A stretch of DNA of 64,000 bases from JBHYGK01 sp051859045. GTDB taxonomy: Bacteria; Pseudomonadota; Gammaproteobacteria; Xanthomonadales; Xanthomonadaceae. The stretch lies in NCBI GenBank assembly GCA_051859045.1, contig JBHYGK010000056.1, positions 62,001 through 126,000 on the forward strand, given 5' to 3'. The notes beneath the pieces are model-generated. The model saw only the letters and a list, made by a program, of their open reading frames with translations. It ran no database searches and had not been told where the DNA came from. The stretch's first letter is position 1. Each line of letters begins with the position of its first letter. Below are positions 35,845-44,244 of the stretch, piece by piece. The translations under genes and the position numbers were made by a program.

Positions 35845-36085
35845 CGGGCATCACGGATCAGCCCCACGCCTTGGGTTTACCGGCGGGGGTCCTGGGGAGC
35901 GCGGTCGATGTCGCGGAGGCAGGGCGGCGGAACATGAGCACGGGCGGGAGCGGCCAAGGCCGGTCCCGGCGGCTGGGTGTTCCCTGCGGCTCCCGCGGCG
36001 CCGGCCGGCCCGCCCCGGGTGGGACGACGCGGCCACCACACATGACGAGCGCGACGCCTGCGTCGCGACGGGAGGAAGGGACACG
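35845..36085 (+). other. Long nrdJ leader without a confirmed gene
   Basis: The stretch 35609-36085 carries no gene that I can support. It holds the degP promoter, the ATGAAT dyad, the nrdJ promoter and the NrdR-like box, then this GC-rich leader. An open frame from GTG 35823 ends inside the NrdJa start (ATGA), but its third-position G+C is clearly lower than in real genes here. GGAGGAAGGG at 36071-36080 is the NrdJa ribosome binding site. Confidence 0.5.
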
Positions 36086-38251
36086 ATGAGCACGGTTCGC
36101 CTGGAAGCGGTGAAGACGGGGGTGGCGGCGCTGCAGGTCTCCGAGGAGATCACCATGCAGCCCGCGTCCTGGGACATCTGGGACAAGAAGTACCGCCTGA
36201 AGACCAAGAAGGGCGAGCCGGTGGACGGCTCGATCGACGAGACCTACAAGCGCGTCGCCCGCGCGCTCGCCGACGCCGAGCCCACCGCCGAGAAGCAGGC
36301 CTACTGGTACGAGCGCTTCCTGTGGGCGCTGCGCCGCGGCGCGATCCCGGCCGGCCGCATCACCTCCAACGCCGGCGCGCTGGAGCACAAGCCCGCCACC
36401 TCGACGATCAACTGCACCGTCTCGGGCACCATCCCCGACTCGATGGACGGCATCCTCGAGAAGGTCCACGAGGCGGGCCTGACCCTGAAGGCCGGCTGCG
36501 GCATCGGCTACGAGTTCAGCACCCTGCGCCCGCGCGGCGCCTTCGTGGCCGGCGCCGGCGCCTACACCTCGGGCCCGCTGAGCTTCATGGATATCTACGA
36601 CAAGATGTGCTTCACCGTCTCGTCCGCCGGCGGCCGCCGCGGCGCGCAGATGGGCACGTTCGACGTCAGCCACCCGGACGTGAAGGAGTTCATCCGCGCC
36701 AAGCGCGAGGACGGGCGCCTGCGCCAGTTCAACCTCTCGCTGCTGATCACCGACGACTTCATCCACGCCGTGGAGGCCGACGCCGACTGGCCGATGGTGT
36801 TCCCGGTGAACGCGAAGGAGCAGGGCGACATCGACCTCGACGACGCCACGCAGGTGGTCTGGCGCGAGTGGCCGAGCAGCCGCAACTACGTGGTGCGCGA
36901 CGACGGCCTGGTGGCCTGCAAGGTGTACGGGCACATCCGCGCCCGCCACCTGTGGGACATGATCATGGTGTCCACCTACGACTTCGCCGAGCCGGGCTTC
37001 ATCCTGATCGACCGCGTCAACGAGATGAACAACAACTGGTGGTGCGAGAACATCCGCGCCACCAACCCCTGCGGCGAGCAGCCGCTGCCGCCCTACGGCG
37101 CCTGCCTGCTGGGCTCGGTCAACCTCACCACGTTCGTGCGCAAGGCCTTCACCGCCGAGGCCTACTTCGACTGGGAGGAGTACAAGGAGGTCGTGCGCGT
37201 GTTCACGCGCATGCTCGACAACGTGGTCGAGGTCAACGGCCTGCCGCTCGAGCAGCAGCGCCAGGAGATCATGCGCAAGCGCCGCCACGGCATGGGCTTC
37301 CTCGGCCTGGGCTCCACCGTGACCATGCTGCGCATGGCCTACGGTTCGGCCGAGAGCTGCGAGTTCACCGAGGCCATCGCGCGCGAGATGGCGCTGGCCG
37401 GCTGGGAGGTCGCGCTGAGCCTCGCGAAGGAGAAGGGCCCGGCCCCGATCATGGACGAGGCCTTCGAGGTCACCGCCGAGATGCTGCGCAAGCGCCCGGA
37501 GATGGCGAAGGACGGCTGGAGCATCGGCCAGACGATCCCGGGCAAGATGCTGCACGCGAAGTACTCGCGCTACATGCAGCGCGTGGCCTCGGTGGCCCCG
37601 GAGCTCGTGGCCGAGCTGGCCGAGGTCGGCGCGCGCTTCACCCACCACAGCTCGATCGCGCCCACCGGCACGATCTCGCTGAGCCTGGCCAACAACGCCT
37701 CCAACGGCATCGAGCCGAGCTTCGCGCACCACTACTCGCGCAACATCATCCGCGAGGGCAAGAAGTCCAAGGAGAAGGTCGAGGTCTTCAGCTACGAGCT
37801 GCTGGCCTACCGCACCCTGGTCAACCCCAAGGCCATGCCCTACGCCGAGGAGGCGGAGGCCAAGCTGCCCGAGTACTTCGTCTCCGCCGACGACATCTCG
37901 CCCAAGGAGCACGTCGACATCCAGGCCGCGGCGCAGAAGTGGGTCGACTCGTCGATCTCCAAGACCGCCAACGTGCCGACCGACTTCGACTACGAGGCGT
38001 TCAAGGACATCTACCTCTACGCCCACAAGCAGGGCCTGAAGGGCTGCACGACGTTCCGCTTCAATCCCGCCGCCTTCCAGGGCGTGCTGGTGAAGGAAGC
38101 CGACCTCGAGAACACCACCTACCGCTTCGTCCTCGAGGACGGCTCGGTGGTGGAGGCGAAGGGCAACGACGAGATCGAGTACGACGGCGAGATGCACAGT
38201 GCCGCCAACCTCTTCGACGCCCTGAAGGAAGGGTATTACGGCAAGTTCTGA
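36086..38251 (+). CDS. nrdJ: B12-dependent (class II) ribonucleotide reductase, large part NrdJa
   Basis: Adenosylcobalamin-dependent reductase (721 aa) that makes deoxyribonucleotides with or without oxygen. STINCTVSG carries the first redox Cys, ATNPCGEQPL the thiyl-radical Cys and catalytic Glu, and GLKGCTTFRF the second redox Cys. The TSCPD domain and the C-terminal cysteine tail of one-piece NrdJ are absent; they are encoded separately at 39057-39803, as in the split NrdJa/NrdJb of Pseudomonas. A strong ribosome binding site precedes ATG 36086, and the promoter region suggests NrdR control. Confidence 0.95.
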   Translation: MSTVRLEAVKTGVAALQVSEEITMQPASWDIWDKKYRLKTKKGEPVDGSIDETYKRVARALADAEPTAEKQAYWYERFLWALRRGAIPAGRITSNAGALEHKPATSTINCTVSGTIPDSMDGILEKVHEAGLTLKAGCGIGYEFSTLRPRGAFVAGAGAYTSGPLSFMDIYDKMCFTVSSAGGRRGAQMGTFDVSHPDVKEFIRAKREDGRLRQFNLSLLITDDFIHAVEADADWPMVFPVNAKEQGDIDLDDATQVVWREWPSSRNYVVRDDGLVACKVYGHIRARHLWDMIMVSTYDFAEPGFILIDRVNEMNNNWWCENIRATNPCGEQPLPPYGACLLGSVNLTTFVRKAFTAEAYFDWEEYKEVVRVFTRMLDNVVEVNGLPLEQQRQEIMRKRRHGMGFLGLGSTVTMLRMAYGSAESCEFTEAIAREMALAGWEVALSLAKEKGPAPIMDEAFEVTAEMLRKRPEMAKDGWSIGQTIPGKMLHAKYSRYMQRVASVAPELVAELAEVGARFTHHSSIAPTGTISLSLANNASNGIEPSFAHHYSRNIIREGKKSKEKVEVFSYELLAYRTLVNPKAMPYAEEAEAKLPEYFVSADDISPKEHVDIQAAAQKWVDSSISKTANVPTDFDYEAFKDIYLYAHKQGLKGCTTFRFNPAAFQGVLVKEADLENTTYRFVLEDGSVVEAKGNDEIEYDGEMHSAANLFDALKEGYYGKF

Positions 38252-38318
38252 TCACGCGGCGACGCGGATGAGGCACCGGGCCATCCGGCCCATACCGGCC
38301 CAAGACGAGGAGGGGCAC

Positions 38319-38912
38319 ATGAGCAACGGCAACGGCGTGACCGCGACGATCTCCAACGCGATGGACAGCGTGAGCGAGACGGCGCACAACGTGGGTGCGG
38401 CGATCGCGGGCAAGGCCCAGGAAGCGGCCGACGCGGTGAAGAAGAAGACGGCCCCGGCGCGCAAGAAGGCGGCGAAGGCGGTCAAGGACGCCAAGGCCAG
38501 CGCCAACAAGGCGCTCAAGTCGGCGGGCAAGAAGGTCGCGGCGGTGAAGAAGTCGGCCGGCAAGAAGCTCGCGGCCGCCTCCAAGACCGTCGCCGCGGGC
38601 AAGAAGGCCGTCGGCAAGAAGATCGACGAGGCCAAGGCCGCCGCCCGCAAGGCGGTCGCCGCGAAGAAGGCCCCGGCGAAGAAGGCCGCCGCCAAGAAGG
38701 CGCCGGCGAAGAAGGCCGCGGCCAAGAAGGTCGTCGCGAAGAAGGCCGTCGCCAAGAAGGCCGTCGCGAAGAAGGCGCCGGCGAAGAAGGTCGCGGCCAA
38801 GAAGGTCGTCGCGAAGAAGGCGCCGGCGAAGAAGGTCGCGGCCAAGAAGGCCGCCGTGAAGAAGGCGCCGGCGAAGAAGGCCGCCGCCAAGACGGCCGCG
38901 CGCAAGCGCTGA
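38319..38912 (+). CDS. Histone H1-like Lys/Ala/Pro-rich DNA-binding protein
   Basis: A 197 aa basic protein. The first 38 residues (ISNAMDSVSETAHNVGAAIA) form a non-basic amphipathic helix; the rest is almost only Lys, Ala, Pro and Val, with tandem units of KKAPAKKAAA type from about residue 75 onward, like the C-terminal tails of eukaryotic H1 and of AlgP-type bacterial proteins. It should bind DNA non-specifically. It has a good ribosome binding site (GAGGAGGGG), sits 67 bases after NrdJa and before NrdJb, and is followed by a strong hairpin. Confidence 0.85.
   Translation: MSNGNGVTATISNAMDSVSETAHNVGAAIAGKAQEAADAVKKKTAPARKKAAKAVKDAKASANKALKSAGKKVAAVKKSAGKKLAAASKTVAAGKKAVGKKIDEAKAAARKAVAAKKAPAKKAAAKKAPAKKAAAKKVVAKKAVAKKAVAKKAPAKKVAAKKVVAKKAPAKKVAAKKAAVKKAPAKKAAAKTAARKR
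38640..38909 (+). repeat. Degenerate AAGAAGGC(C/G) tandem repeats in the H1-like gene
   Basis: Units of 12-30 bases built from GCGAAGAAGGCC and GCCAAGAAGGTC repeat through the 3' half and encode the Lys-Lys-Ala-Pro-Ala pattern. Copy number is probably variable between strains. Confidence 0.75.
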
Positions 38913-38923
38913 GGCGACACCCG

Positions 38924-38954
38924 GGCGACCCGCGGCCCTGCGCCGCGGGTCGCC
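38924..38954 (+). terminator. Strong hairpin between the H1-like gene and nrdJb
   Basis: GGCGACCCGCGGC pairs perfectly with GCCGCGGGTCGCC over 13 base pairs with a five-base loop, 12 bases after the H1-like stop. With no T tract it may act as an attenuator or mRNA-end stabiliser, lowering nrdJb expression relative to nrdJa. Confidence 0.5.
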
Positions 38955-39056
38955 GCATCCACCCCGGGCCCGGCGCGCCGCGCCGCCCACCCCCATTCGA
39001 ACCACCGCGAGGCGCGGATGCGCCCGCGCCCGACGCGACAGGCAGGAGCACGGCCC

Positions 39057-39803
39057 ATGGCCATCAAGATCAGCAGCAAAATCAAGGGCTACAGCGTGCT
39101 CAAGCCGGAGGACCAGGCGCGCGAGCAGGCCGCCGCGGCCGCCGCCCCGGCGCCGGAGCGCCACACCGCCGAAGTCATCCAGATGCACGAGCAGATTGAG
39201 CGCCCCGAGGTGCTGGTCGGCTCGACCTACAAGATCAAGTCGCCGCTGTTCGAGCACGCGCTGTACGTGACCCTCAACGACATCGTGCTCAATCCGGGCA
39301 CCGAGCACGAGCTGCGCCGTCCGTTCGAGGTGTTCATCAACTCCAAGAACATGGACCACTTCCAGTGGATCGTGGCGCTGACGCGCATCATGTCGGCCGT
39401 CTTCCGCAAGGGCGGCGACGTGACCTTCCTGGTCGAGGAGATGAAGGCGGTGTTCGACCCGCGCGGCGGCTACTTCAAGGCCGGCGGCGTCTACATGCCC
39501 TCGATCGTGGCCGAGATCGGCACCGTGATCGAGGACCACATGAAGTCGATCGGCCTGATCCACGACCCGGAGATGGGCGACGCCCAGCGCGCGCTGATCG
39601 CCGAGAAGCGCGCCGCCTACGACGCGCTGTCGGGCAAGGGCAAGGCCACCACCCCCGGCGCGTCCGAGGCGGTGTCGGTGACCGGCGACGGCGCCAGCTT
39701 CCCGCCCTCCGCGACCCTGTGCCACAAGTGCAACACCAAGGCGCTGGTGATCATGGACGGCTGCGCCACCTGCCTGAACTGCGGCTACTCCAAGTGCGGC
39801 TGA
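39057..39803 (+). CDS. Class II ribonucleotide reductase C-terminal subunit NrdJb (TSCPD)
   Basis: A 248 aa protein corresponding to the C-terminal part of NrdJ. After a disordered N terminus, the TSCPD domain runs from GSTYKIKSPLFEHALYVT to about residue 165 (RRPFEVFINSKNMDHFQW is diagnostic). The end is a Cys-rich tail, CHKCNTK then CATCLNCGYSKCG, which would pass electrons to the active-site disulfide of NrdJa. ATG 39057 has AGGAG upstream. It must act together with NrdJa despite the intervening H1-like gene. Confidence 0.9.
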   Translation: MAIKISSKIKGYSVLKPEDQAREQAAAAAAPAPERHTAEVIQMHEQIERPEVLVGSTYKIKSPLFEHALYVTLNDIVLNPGTEHELRRPFEVFINSKNMDHFQWIVALTRIMSAVFRKGGDVTFLVEEMKAVFDPRGGYFKAGGVYMPSIVAEIGTVIEDHMKSIGLIHDPEMGDAQRALIAEKRAAYDALSGKGKATTPGASEAVSVTGDGASFPPSATLCHKCNTKALVIMDGCATCLNCGYSKCG

Positions 39804-41758
39804 GCCGCGCCGGCTGAGATCGCGAGGGCCTGGCGCAGCCAGGCCTCCGCCTCGGCCTCCGGCATCGGCCGCGCCAGCGCGAAGCCCTGGGCCTCGTCGC
39901 AGCCCAGCGCGCGCAGGCGCGCGGTCCACGCCGCGTCCTCGACGCCCTCGGCCACCACCGCGATGCCCAGGCGCGCGCCCAGCTCCACCATCGTCACCAC
40001 CAGCGCCTCCGCGCCGGGGTCGGCGTGCATGCGCTGGATGAAGCCGCGGTCGATCTTCAGCACGTCGATCGGGAAGCGCAGCAGGTACGACAGGCTGGAG
40101 TAGCCCACCCCGAAGTCGTCGAGCGCGATCCGCACGCCCAGCGCGCGCAGCGCATGCAGCCGCTCGGCGGCGAGCGCCGGCTCCTCGACCAGCATGGTCT
40201 CGGTGAGCTCCAACTCCAGCGCCTCGCCGGGCAGCCCGTGCGCCTCGAGCACGGCGGCCACCCGGGCCACGAGGCCGGCGTCGCGCAGCTGCGCGGCGGA
40301 CACGTTCACCGAGACGTGCAGGCGCGGGTCGATCCCCGCGCGCCACCCGGCCAGTGCGCGCGCGGCGGCCTCCAGCACCTGGTCGCCCAGCGCCATCACC
40401 AGGCCGGTGCGCTCGGCGATCGGCACCAGCGCCTCGGGCTGGACCAGCCCGCCGTCGGGCAGCGCCAGCCGCACGAGCGCCTCGGCGCCGCGCGGGCGGC
40501 CGTCCACCAGGCACAGGCGCGGCTGGTAGTGCACGCGCAGCCCGCCGTGGGCGAGGCCGTGCCGCAGCGCGGCCTCCAGCTCGAGCTCGGCCAGCGCCGC
40601 CTCGCCCATCGCCGGATGGAAGGGCACCGCCAGATTGCGGCCCGCGGCCTTGGCCCGGTACATCGCGGTGTCCGCGTGGCGCACCAGGTCGCGCCCGGTG
40701 GCGCCGTCCTCGGGGAACAGGCTGATGCCGGCGCTGCCGGTGATGAACACCTCGCGGCCGTCGAGCGCGATCCCCGGCGCCAGCGCGTCGAGCATCGCCC
40801 GCGCCGCGGTCTCCGGCGCGATGGCCCCCGGCCCGCGCGGCAGCAGCAGCAGGAATTCGTCGCCGCCGAGCCGCGCGAGGAAGGTGCCGGGCGGGCGGCG
40901 CGCGCGCAGCCGCCCCGCGATCCCCACCAGCAGCTCGTCGCCCACGCCGTGGCCGAGGCTGTCGTTCACGCGCTTGAAGCCGTCGAGGTCGATGAACACC
41001 ACCGCGAACGGCGCACCGGCCGCGTCCTCGACCGCCTCGCGCAGCCGGCGCAGCGCATGCCGGCGGTTCGGCAGGCCGGTCAGCGGGTCGAGATCGGCGA
41101 GCGCGGCCAGGCGCTGCTCCTCGCGGGTGGATTCCAGCACCGGGAAGGCCATCGCGAGCATGAAGCTCGCCGCCAGCGGGATGGCCAGGGTGGCCGTGAC
41201 CAGCGGCGACTGCCCGGCCTCCGGCATGCCCTCGACGACCACCAGCCCCCAGCGCGCCAGCAGGACCGCCGCGCAGGCGCTGACCGCGGCCCAGACCGCG
41301 GCGCCGCCGTTGGCGAACGGGCGGGCGTGCCGCCACAGCAGGACGGCGCTGATGGCGTAGAGCACGCCGTTGGTGCCGGTGGCGACGAGCACGGAGGGCA
41401 CCCGGTCGCCCATGGCGAGCGTGAGCGCGAGGGCGTAGGCCAGCATGCCGGCGCCCGCGAGCGCGGCACGGCCCCGCCCGGCGGGCAGCCCGAGGTGGCG
41501 GCGCACGGCGAACACCAGCAGCAGCGGATAGCCCGCGACCAGCAGGTTGGCGGCGACGAAGGCCAGCCAGGGCGACCAGTCCAGCAGCCGGGTGGCGTAG
41601 AGCGCCCAGCCCGCGGCGCTGGCGGCCGCGCCGGCCGCGAGCAGGTGGAAGTAGCCCGCGTGCCGCTTCACCCGGTGCATCTGCGCCATGAAGCCGGCGA
41701 CGAGCGCATTGCTGGCCGCGGACACGAGCACCAGGGTGGGGATGTCGGGCAGGGCCAA
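39785..41758 (-). CDS. Membrane GGDEF-EAL cyclic-di-GMP protein
   Basis: A 657 aa protein with seven or so N-terminal membrane helices (about 5-215), a GGDEF domain with intact GGDEF (about 297-301) and an EAL domain with AEALVRL (about 425) and ELELTETML. Both catalytic signatures look complete, so it may make or break c-di-GMP. I placed the start at TTG 41758, just before the first membrane helix, because no ATG or GTG precedes it closely; a -10-like TATAAC (minus strand, 41792-41787) supports a short leader. The 3' end overlaps nrdJb by 19 bases. Confidence 0.88.
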   Translation of the reverse strand: MALPDIPTLVLVSAASNALVAGFMAQMHRVKRHAGYFHLLAAGAAASAAGWALYATRLLDWSPWLAFVAANLLVAGYPLLLVFAVRRHLGLPAGRGRAALAGAGMLAYALALTLAMGDRVPSVLVATGTNGVLYAISAVLLWRHARPFANGGAAVWAAVSACAAVLLARWGLVVVEGMPEAGQSPLVTATLAIPLAASFMLAMAFPVLESTREEQRLAALADLDPLTGLPNRRHALRRLREAVEDAAGAPFAVVFIDLDGFKRVNDSLGHGVGDELLVGIAGRLRARRPPGTFLARLGGDEFLLLLPRGPGAIAPETAARAMLDALAPGIALDGREVFITGSAGISLFPEDGATGRDLVRHADTAMYRAKAAGRNLAVPFHPAMGEAALAELELEAALRHGLAHGGLRVHYQPRLCLVDGRPRGAEALVRLALPDGGLVQPEALVPIAERTGLVMALGDQVLEAAARALAGWRAGIDPRLHVSVNVSAAQLRDAGLVARVAAVLEAHGLPGEALELELTETMLVEEPALAAERLHALRALGVRIALDDFGVGYSSLSYLLRFPIDVLKIDRGFIQRMHADPGAEALVVTMVELGARLGIAVVAEGVEDAAWTARLRALGCDEAQGFALARPMPEAEAEAWLRQALAISAGAAQPHLE

Positions 41759-41931
41759 GGGCGGGGGTCGCGGGGCGTGGATATTGGTTATAGCGCACGC
41801 CGGCGGACCGCGACGATGCGCGGGTGTCGGGAGGTTCCCGAGCCCGCCCCCATCCCCCCCGGGTGCCGGGGCCTGCGCCGCGTGGCAGCATGGCCCGCCC
41901 GCCGACCGGGCCGCCCCGGAGCCCCCGTGCC

Positions 41932-42231
41932 ATGGCCGCCGCGCCACGCGACTCGCCCTGCGTCCGCCAGTGCTGCCTCGACCAGGCCGACGTCTGCCTC
42001 GGCTGCGGCCGCTCGCTCGCCGAGATCCTGGCCTGGTCGGCCGCCGACGCGGCGGCGCGCGAGGGGATGCTCGCGGCGGCGCGCGCGCGCCTCGCGGCAC
42101 GGCACACTCCGCGTCCCCTCCCCGCGACGGCGGCTCCATGCTCCAGCTCATCGGCTTCGACGGCGACGACACCCTCTGGCACTCCGAGGGCTACTACCAG
42201 GCCGCCAACGCCGCCTTCCACGACATCGTAG
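41932..42231 (+). CDS. DUF1289 small cysteine protein, 3' end overlapping the next gene
   Basis: A 99 aa frame whose first 60 residues are a typical DUF1289 domain: SPCVRQCCLDQADVCLGCGRSLAEI, with four Cys in the CxxxC/CxGCGR pattern suggesting metal or iron-sulfur binding. Function is unknown. Most family members end after about 60-70 residues; here the frame runs on for 94 bases inside the HAD gene, giving a Ser/Thr/Pro tail that is simply the other reading frame of that gene. GTG 41927 is an alternative start. Confidence 0.75.
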   Translation: MAAAPRDSPCVRQCCLDQADVCLGCGRSLAEILAWSAADAAAREGMLAAARARLAARHTPRPLPATAAPCSSSSASTATTPSGTPRATTRPPTPPSTTS

Positions 42232-42881
42232 GCCGCTACGTCGACCTCGCCGACGCCGGCCTCGGCGCCCGCATGCTGGCCACCGAGCGGCGCAACCTCG
42301 CGCTGTTCGGCTACGGCGCGAAGGGCATGACGCTGTCGATGATCGAGACCGCGATCGCGATCACCGGCGCGCGCATCGACGCCGCCGACCTGCACCGCAT
42401 CGTCGAGCTCGGCAAGGACGTGCTCGCGCACCCGGTCGAGCTGCTGCCCGGGATCGCGGAGGCGGTCGAGGCCGTCGCGCGCGAGCACGCGGTCGTGCTG
42501 ATCACCAAGGGCGACCTGTTCCACCAGGAGAAGAAGGTCGCCCAATGCGGCCTGGCGGGCCTGTTCCGGCGCATCGAGATCGTCTCGGAGAAGGACGCCG
42601 GCACCTATGCGCGCGTGCTGCGCGAGTTCGGGCTGCCGCCCCGGGCGTTCGCGATGGTCGGCAACTCGCTGCGCTCGGACATCGAGCCGGTGGTGCGGCT
42701 GGGGGGCTGGGGCGTGCACCTCCCCTACCACGTGACCTGGGCCCACGAGCTCGAGACCGGCCTCGGCGAGGCCGAGCCGAGGATGGCCGTGGCCGACGCG
42801 CCCGCGGCGATCCCGGCGGCGCTGGCGGCGCTGGCGGAGCGCGCGGTGGCCGAGCGCGAGGCCGCGACCCGCCTCGCCTGA
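42138..42881 (+). CDS. HAD-superfamily hydrolase
   Basis: A 247 aa phosphatase-like protein. Motif I, IGFDGDDTLWHS, is at the very N terminus, motif II is VVLITKG, motif III Lys lies in SEKDAGTY, and motif IV is FAMVGNSLRSDIEP. The first motif Asp pair is present, so it should be active; the substrate is unknown. Starting at ATG 42138 is natural for the family, but it means 94 bases of overlap with the DUF1289 frame. Confidence 0.88.
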   Translation: MLQLIGFDGDDTLWHSEGYYQAANAAFHDIVGRYVDLADAGLGARMLATERRNLALFGYGAKGMTLSMIETAIAITGARIDAADLHRIVELGKDVLAHPVELLPGIAEAVEAVAREHAVVLITKGDLFHQEKKVAQCGLAGLFRRIEIVSEKDAGTYARVLREFGLPPRAFAMVGNSLRSDIEPVVRLGGWGVHLPYHVTWAHELETGLGEAEPRMAVADAPAAIPAALAALAERAVAEREAATRLA

Positions 42882-42989
42882 CCGGGCGTCGGGGCGGGTC
42901 GGGCATTCCCCGACGGGGTGACTCCGGGCCCGAACGGCTTGCCCCAGGGGGCGGACGGCCTCACGCTGTCGCCCTGTCCCGGAGGCCCC

Positions 42990-43730
42990 ATGCCCGTCCC
43001 GTCGCCCCGCGCCCTGCTGCTGACGCTCGCCTTCGCCGCCCTGCCGGCGCTGGGCCTGCCGGGCGTGGCCGGCGCGCAGCGCATCGAGGCACCGCTCGAC
43101 GTGCGCGTCGCGCTCGACGTCCGGCTCGATCCCGAGGGCCACGTCCAGGAGCTCGAGGTCGTCAGCCCGAGCCCCTCGGTGCTCACCGACCGCGTCGAGC
43201 GGGCCGTGCGCAGCTGGGAGTTCGACGCCGGCCACGTCGAGGGCGTGCCCGCCGAGACCTTCACCCGCCTCGTCGTCACCCTGCGGCTGGAGAGCGTGAA
43301 CGCCAACGCGCTCGCGATGCGCGTGCTGCACGTCGAGACCGGCGCCGCCGCCGAGCAGCTGCAGCCGCCGCGCTATCCCGAGGGCGCCATCCGCAACGGC
43401 GAGGAGGGCCTGGTCGTGCTGCGCGTGCGCTACGACGCCGACGGCCGCGTCATCGGCGCCGAGGCGCATGGAGACGCCCCGCGCCCGCCGCCGCGCCTGC
43501 TGCGTGCGTCGCTCGACGCCGCGGCCGGCTGGCAGCTGCGCCCCGAGCGCGTCGGCGGCATCGGCGTGCCCGGCGAGATCGCCGTGCCGCTGTGCTACCG
43601 GCTCGACTGGCCGGCGCGCCCCTGCGACTGGACGCCCGCGGGCACCGGTCGTCCGCAGCCCAGCGGCGAGATCCTCGCGCTGGCCTCGATGGTCAGCCTG
43701 CGCACGGAGGCCGAGGGCCGCCTGCTCTGA
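42990..43730 (+). CDS. Exported protein with TonB C-terminal-like domains
   Basis: A 246 aa protein with a signal peptide (about 1-30) and no membrane anchor after it. It contains two TonB-C-like segments: VALDVRLDPEGHVQELEVVS with VRSWEFDAG, then VVLRVRYDADGRVIGAEAHG with AAGWQLRPE. The YPxxA-type turn appears as PPRYPEGAIRNGEEG. It may be a periplasmic partner of a TonB system rather than TonB itself, since the proline-rich spacer is missing. GGAGG precedes ATG 42990. Confidence 0.7.
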   Translation: MPVPSPRALLLTLAFAALPALGLPGVAGAQRIEAPLDVRVALDVRLDPEGHVQELEVVSPSPSVLTDRVERAVRSWEFDAGHVEGVPAETFTRLVVTLRLESVNANALAMRVLHVETGAAAEQLQPPRYPEGAIRNGEEGLVVLRVRYDADGRVIGAEAHGDAPRPPPRLLRASLDAAAGWQLRPERVGGIGVPGEIAVPLCYRLDWPARPCDWTPAGTGRPQPSGEILALASMVSLRTEAEGRLL

Positions 43731-43755
43731 GGCCTCGCGCACCGGCCGCATCAAC

Positions 43756-43787
43756 ACGAAGCCCGCACTCCTGAGTGCGGGCTTCGT
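43756..43787. terminator. Bidirectional terminator
   Basis: A 15-base perfect inverted repeat, ACGAAGCCCGCACTC and its complement around CT, lies between two convergent stops. TCGTTG follows on the plus strand and TGTTGA on the minus strand, so it can serve both genes. Confidence 0.8.
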
Positions 43788-43825
43788 CGTTGCGGGGGAG
43801 GGCGAGAGGGGGAGGGGCGACGGGG

Positions 43826-44194
43826 TCAGGCCGGCTGCAGGCCCTCCGGGCCATCGAGCGCCGGCCGGGCCGCCTGGCGGGCGCGACGGTGCGCGACCCG
43901 GCGGGCACTGCGCTCGGCGAGCAGGCGCGAGAGCCGGCGCATCGCGCGATCGACCGCGGCGGGGATCAGCGCCGCGCGCGCATGCACGCGCAGCGCCGCG
44001 CCGTCGACGAGCGTCGCCTCGACGCGGACGTCGCGGTCCACGCCGCCCTTCGGGCCGTTGAGGTCGACCACGCGCACGCGCAGGCCGGCGATGTCGTCGG
44101 TGAAGCGGTCGAGCCGCTGCCCGACGTGGTGTTCCACGAGGTGCTGGTTGTCGAAGCCTGCCTGGGTGCTGCGGCTCAGGATCTCGATGCGCAT
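43826..44194 (-). CDS. HPF/RaiA-family ribosome hibernation factor
   Basis: A 122 aa protein with the HPF fold in its first 95 residues: HVGQRLDRFTDDIAGLRVRV, VDRDVRVEATLVDGAALRV and AVDRAMRRLSRLL. It should bind the 30S decoding site and idle ribosomes in stationary phase or stress. The C terminus is Arg/Ala-rich and ends in a short non-conserved tail. The minus-strand AGGAGGTCACC before ATG 44194 is the strongest Shine-Dalgarno sequence in the window, in contrast to the genes with leaderless geometry. Confidence 0.82.
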   Translation of the reverse strand: MRIEILSRSTQAGFDNQHLVEHHVGQRLDRFTDDIAGLRVRVVDLNGPKGGVDRDVRVEATLVDGAALRVHARAALIPAAVDRAMRRLSRLLAERSARRVAHRRARQAARPALDGPEGLQPA

Positions 44195-44244
44195 GGTGAC
44201 CTCCTGGTGGCCGGGGCCGGATGCCCCGGTGGCGGGTGGATCGA

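Noticed and set aside
35845..36085. Cobalamin riboswitch in the leader of the B12-dependent reductase
   Set aside because: A GGGTGTTCCC...CTCCCGCGGCG segment loosely resembles part of the riboswitch core, but the CACTG element and a proper B12 box (AGYCMGGAGACCKGCC) are missing. Only a covariance search could revive it.
35823..36089. An 88-codon frame ending in the nrdJ start codon as an upstream gene
   Set aside because: Its third-position G+C is well below that of real genes here, the composition is Gly/Arg/Pro noise, and it covers the operator and ribosome binding site.
38640..38909. CRISPR-like or mobile repeat array
   Set aside because: The repeats are in frame, have no unique spacers and encode the Lys/Ala tail of the H1-like protein.
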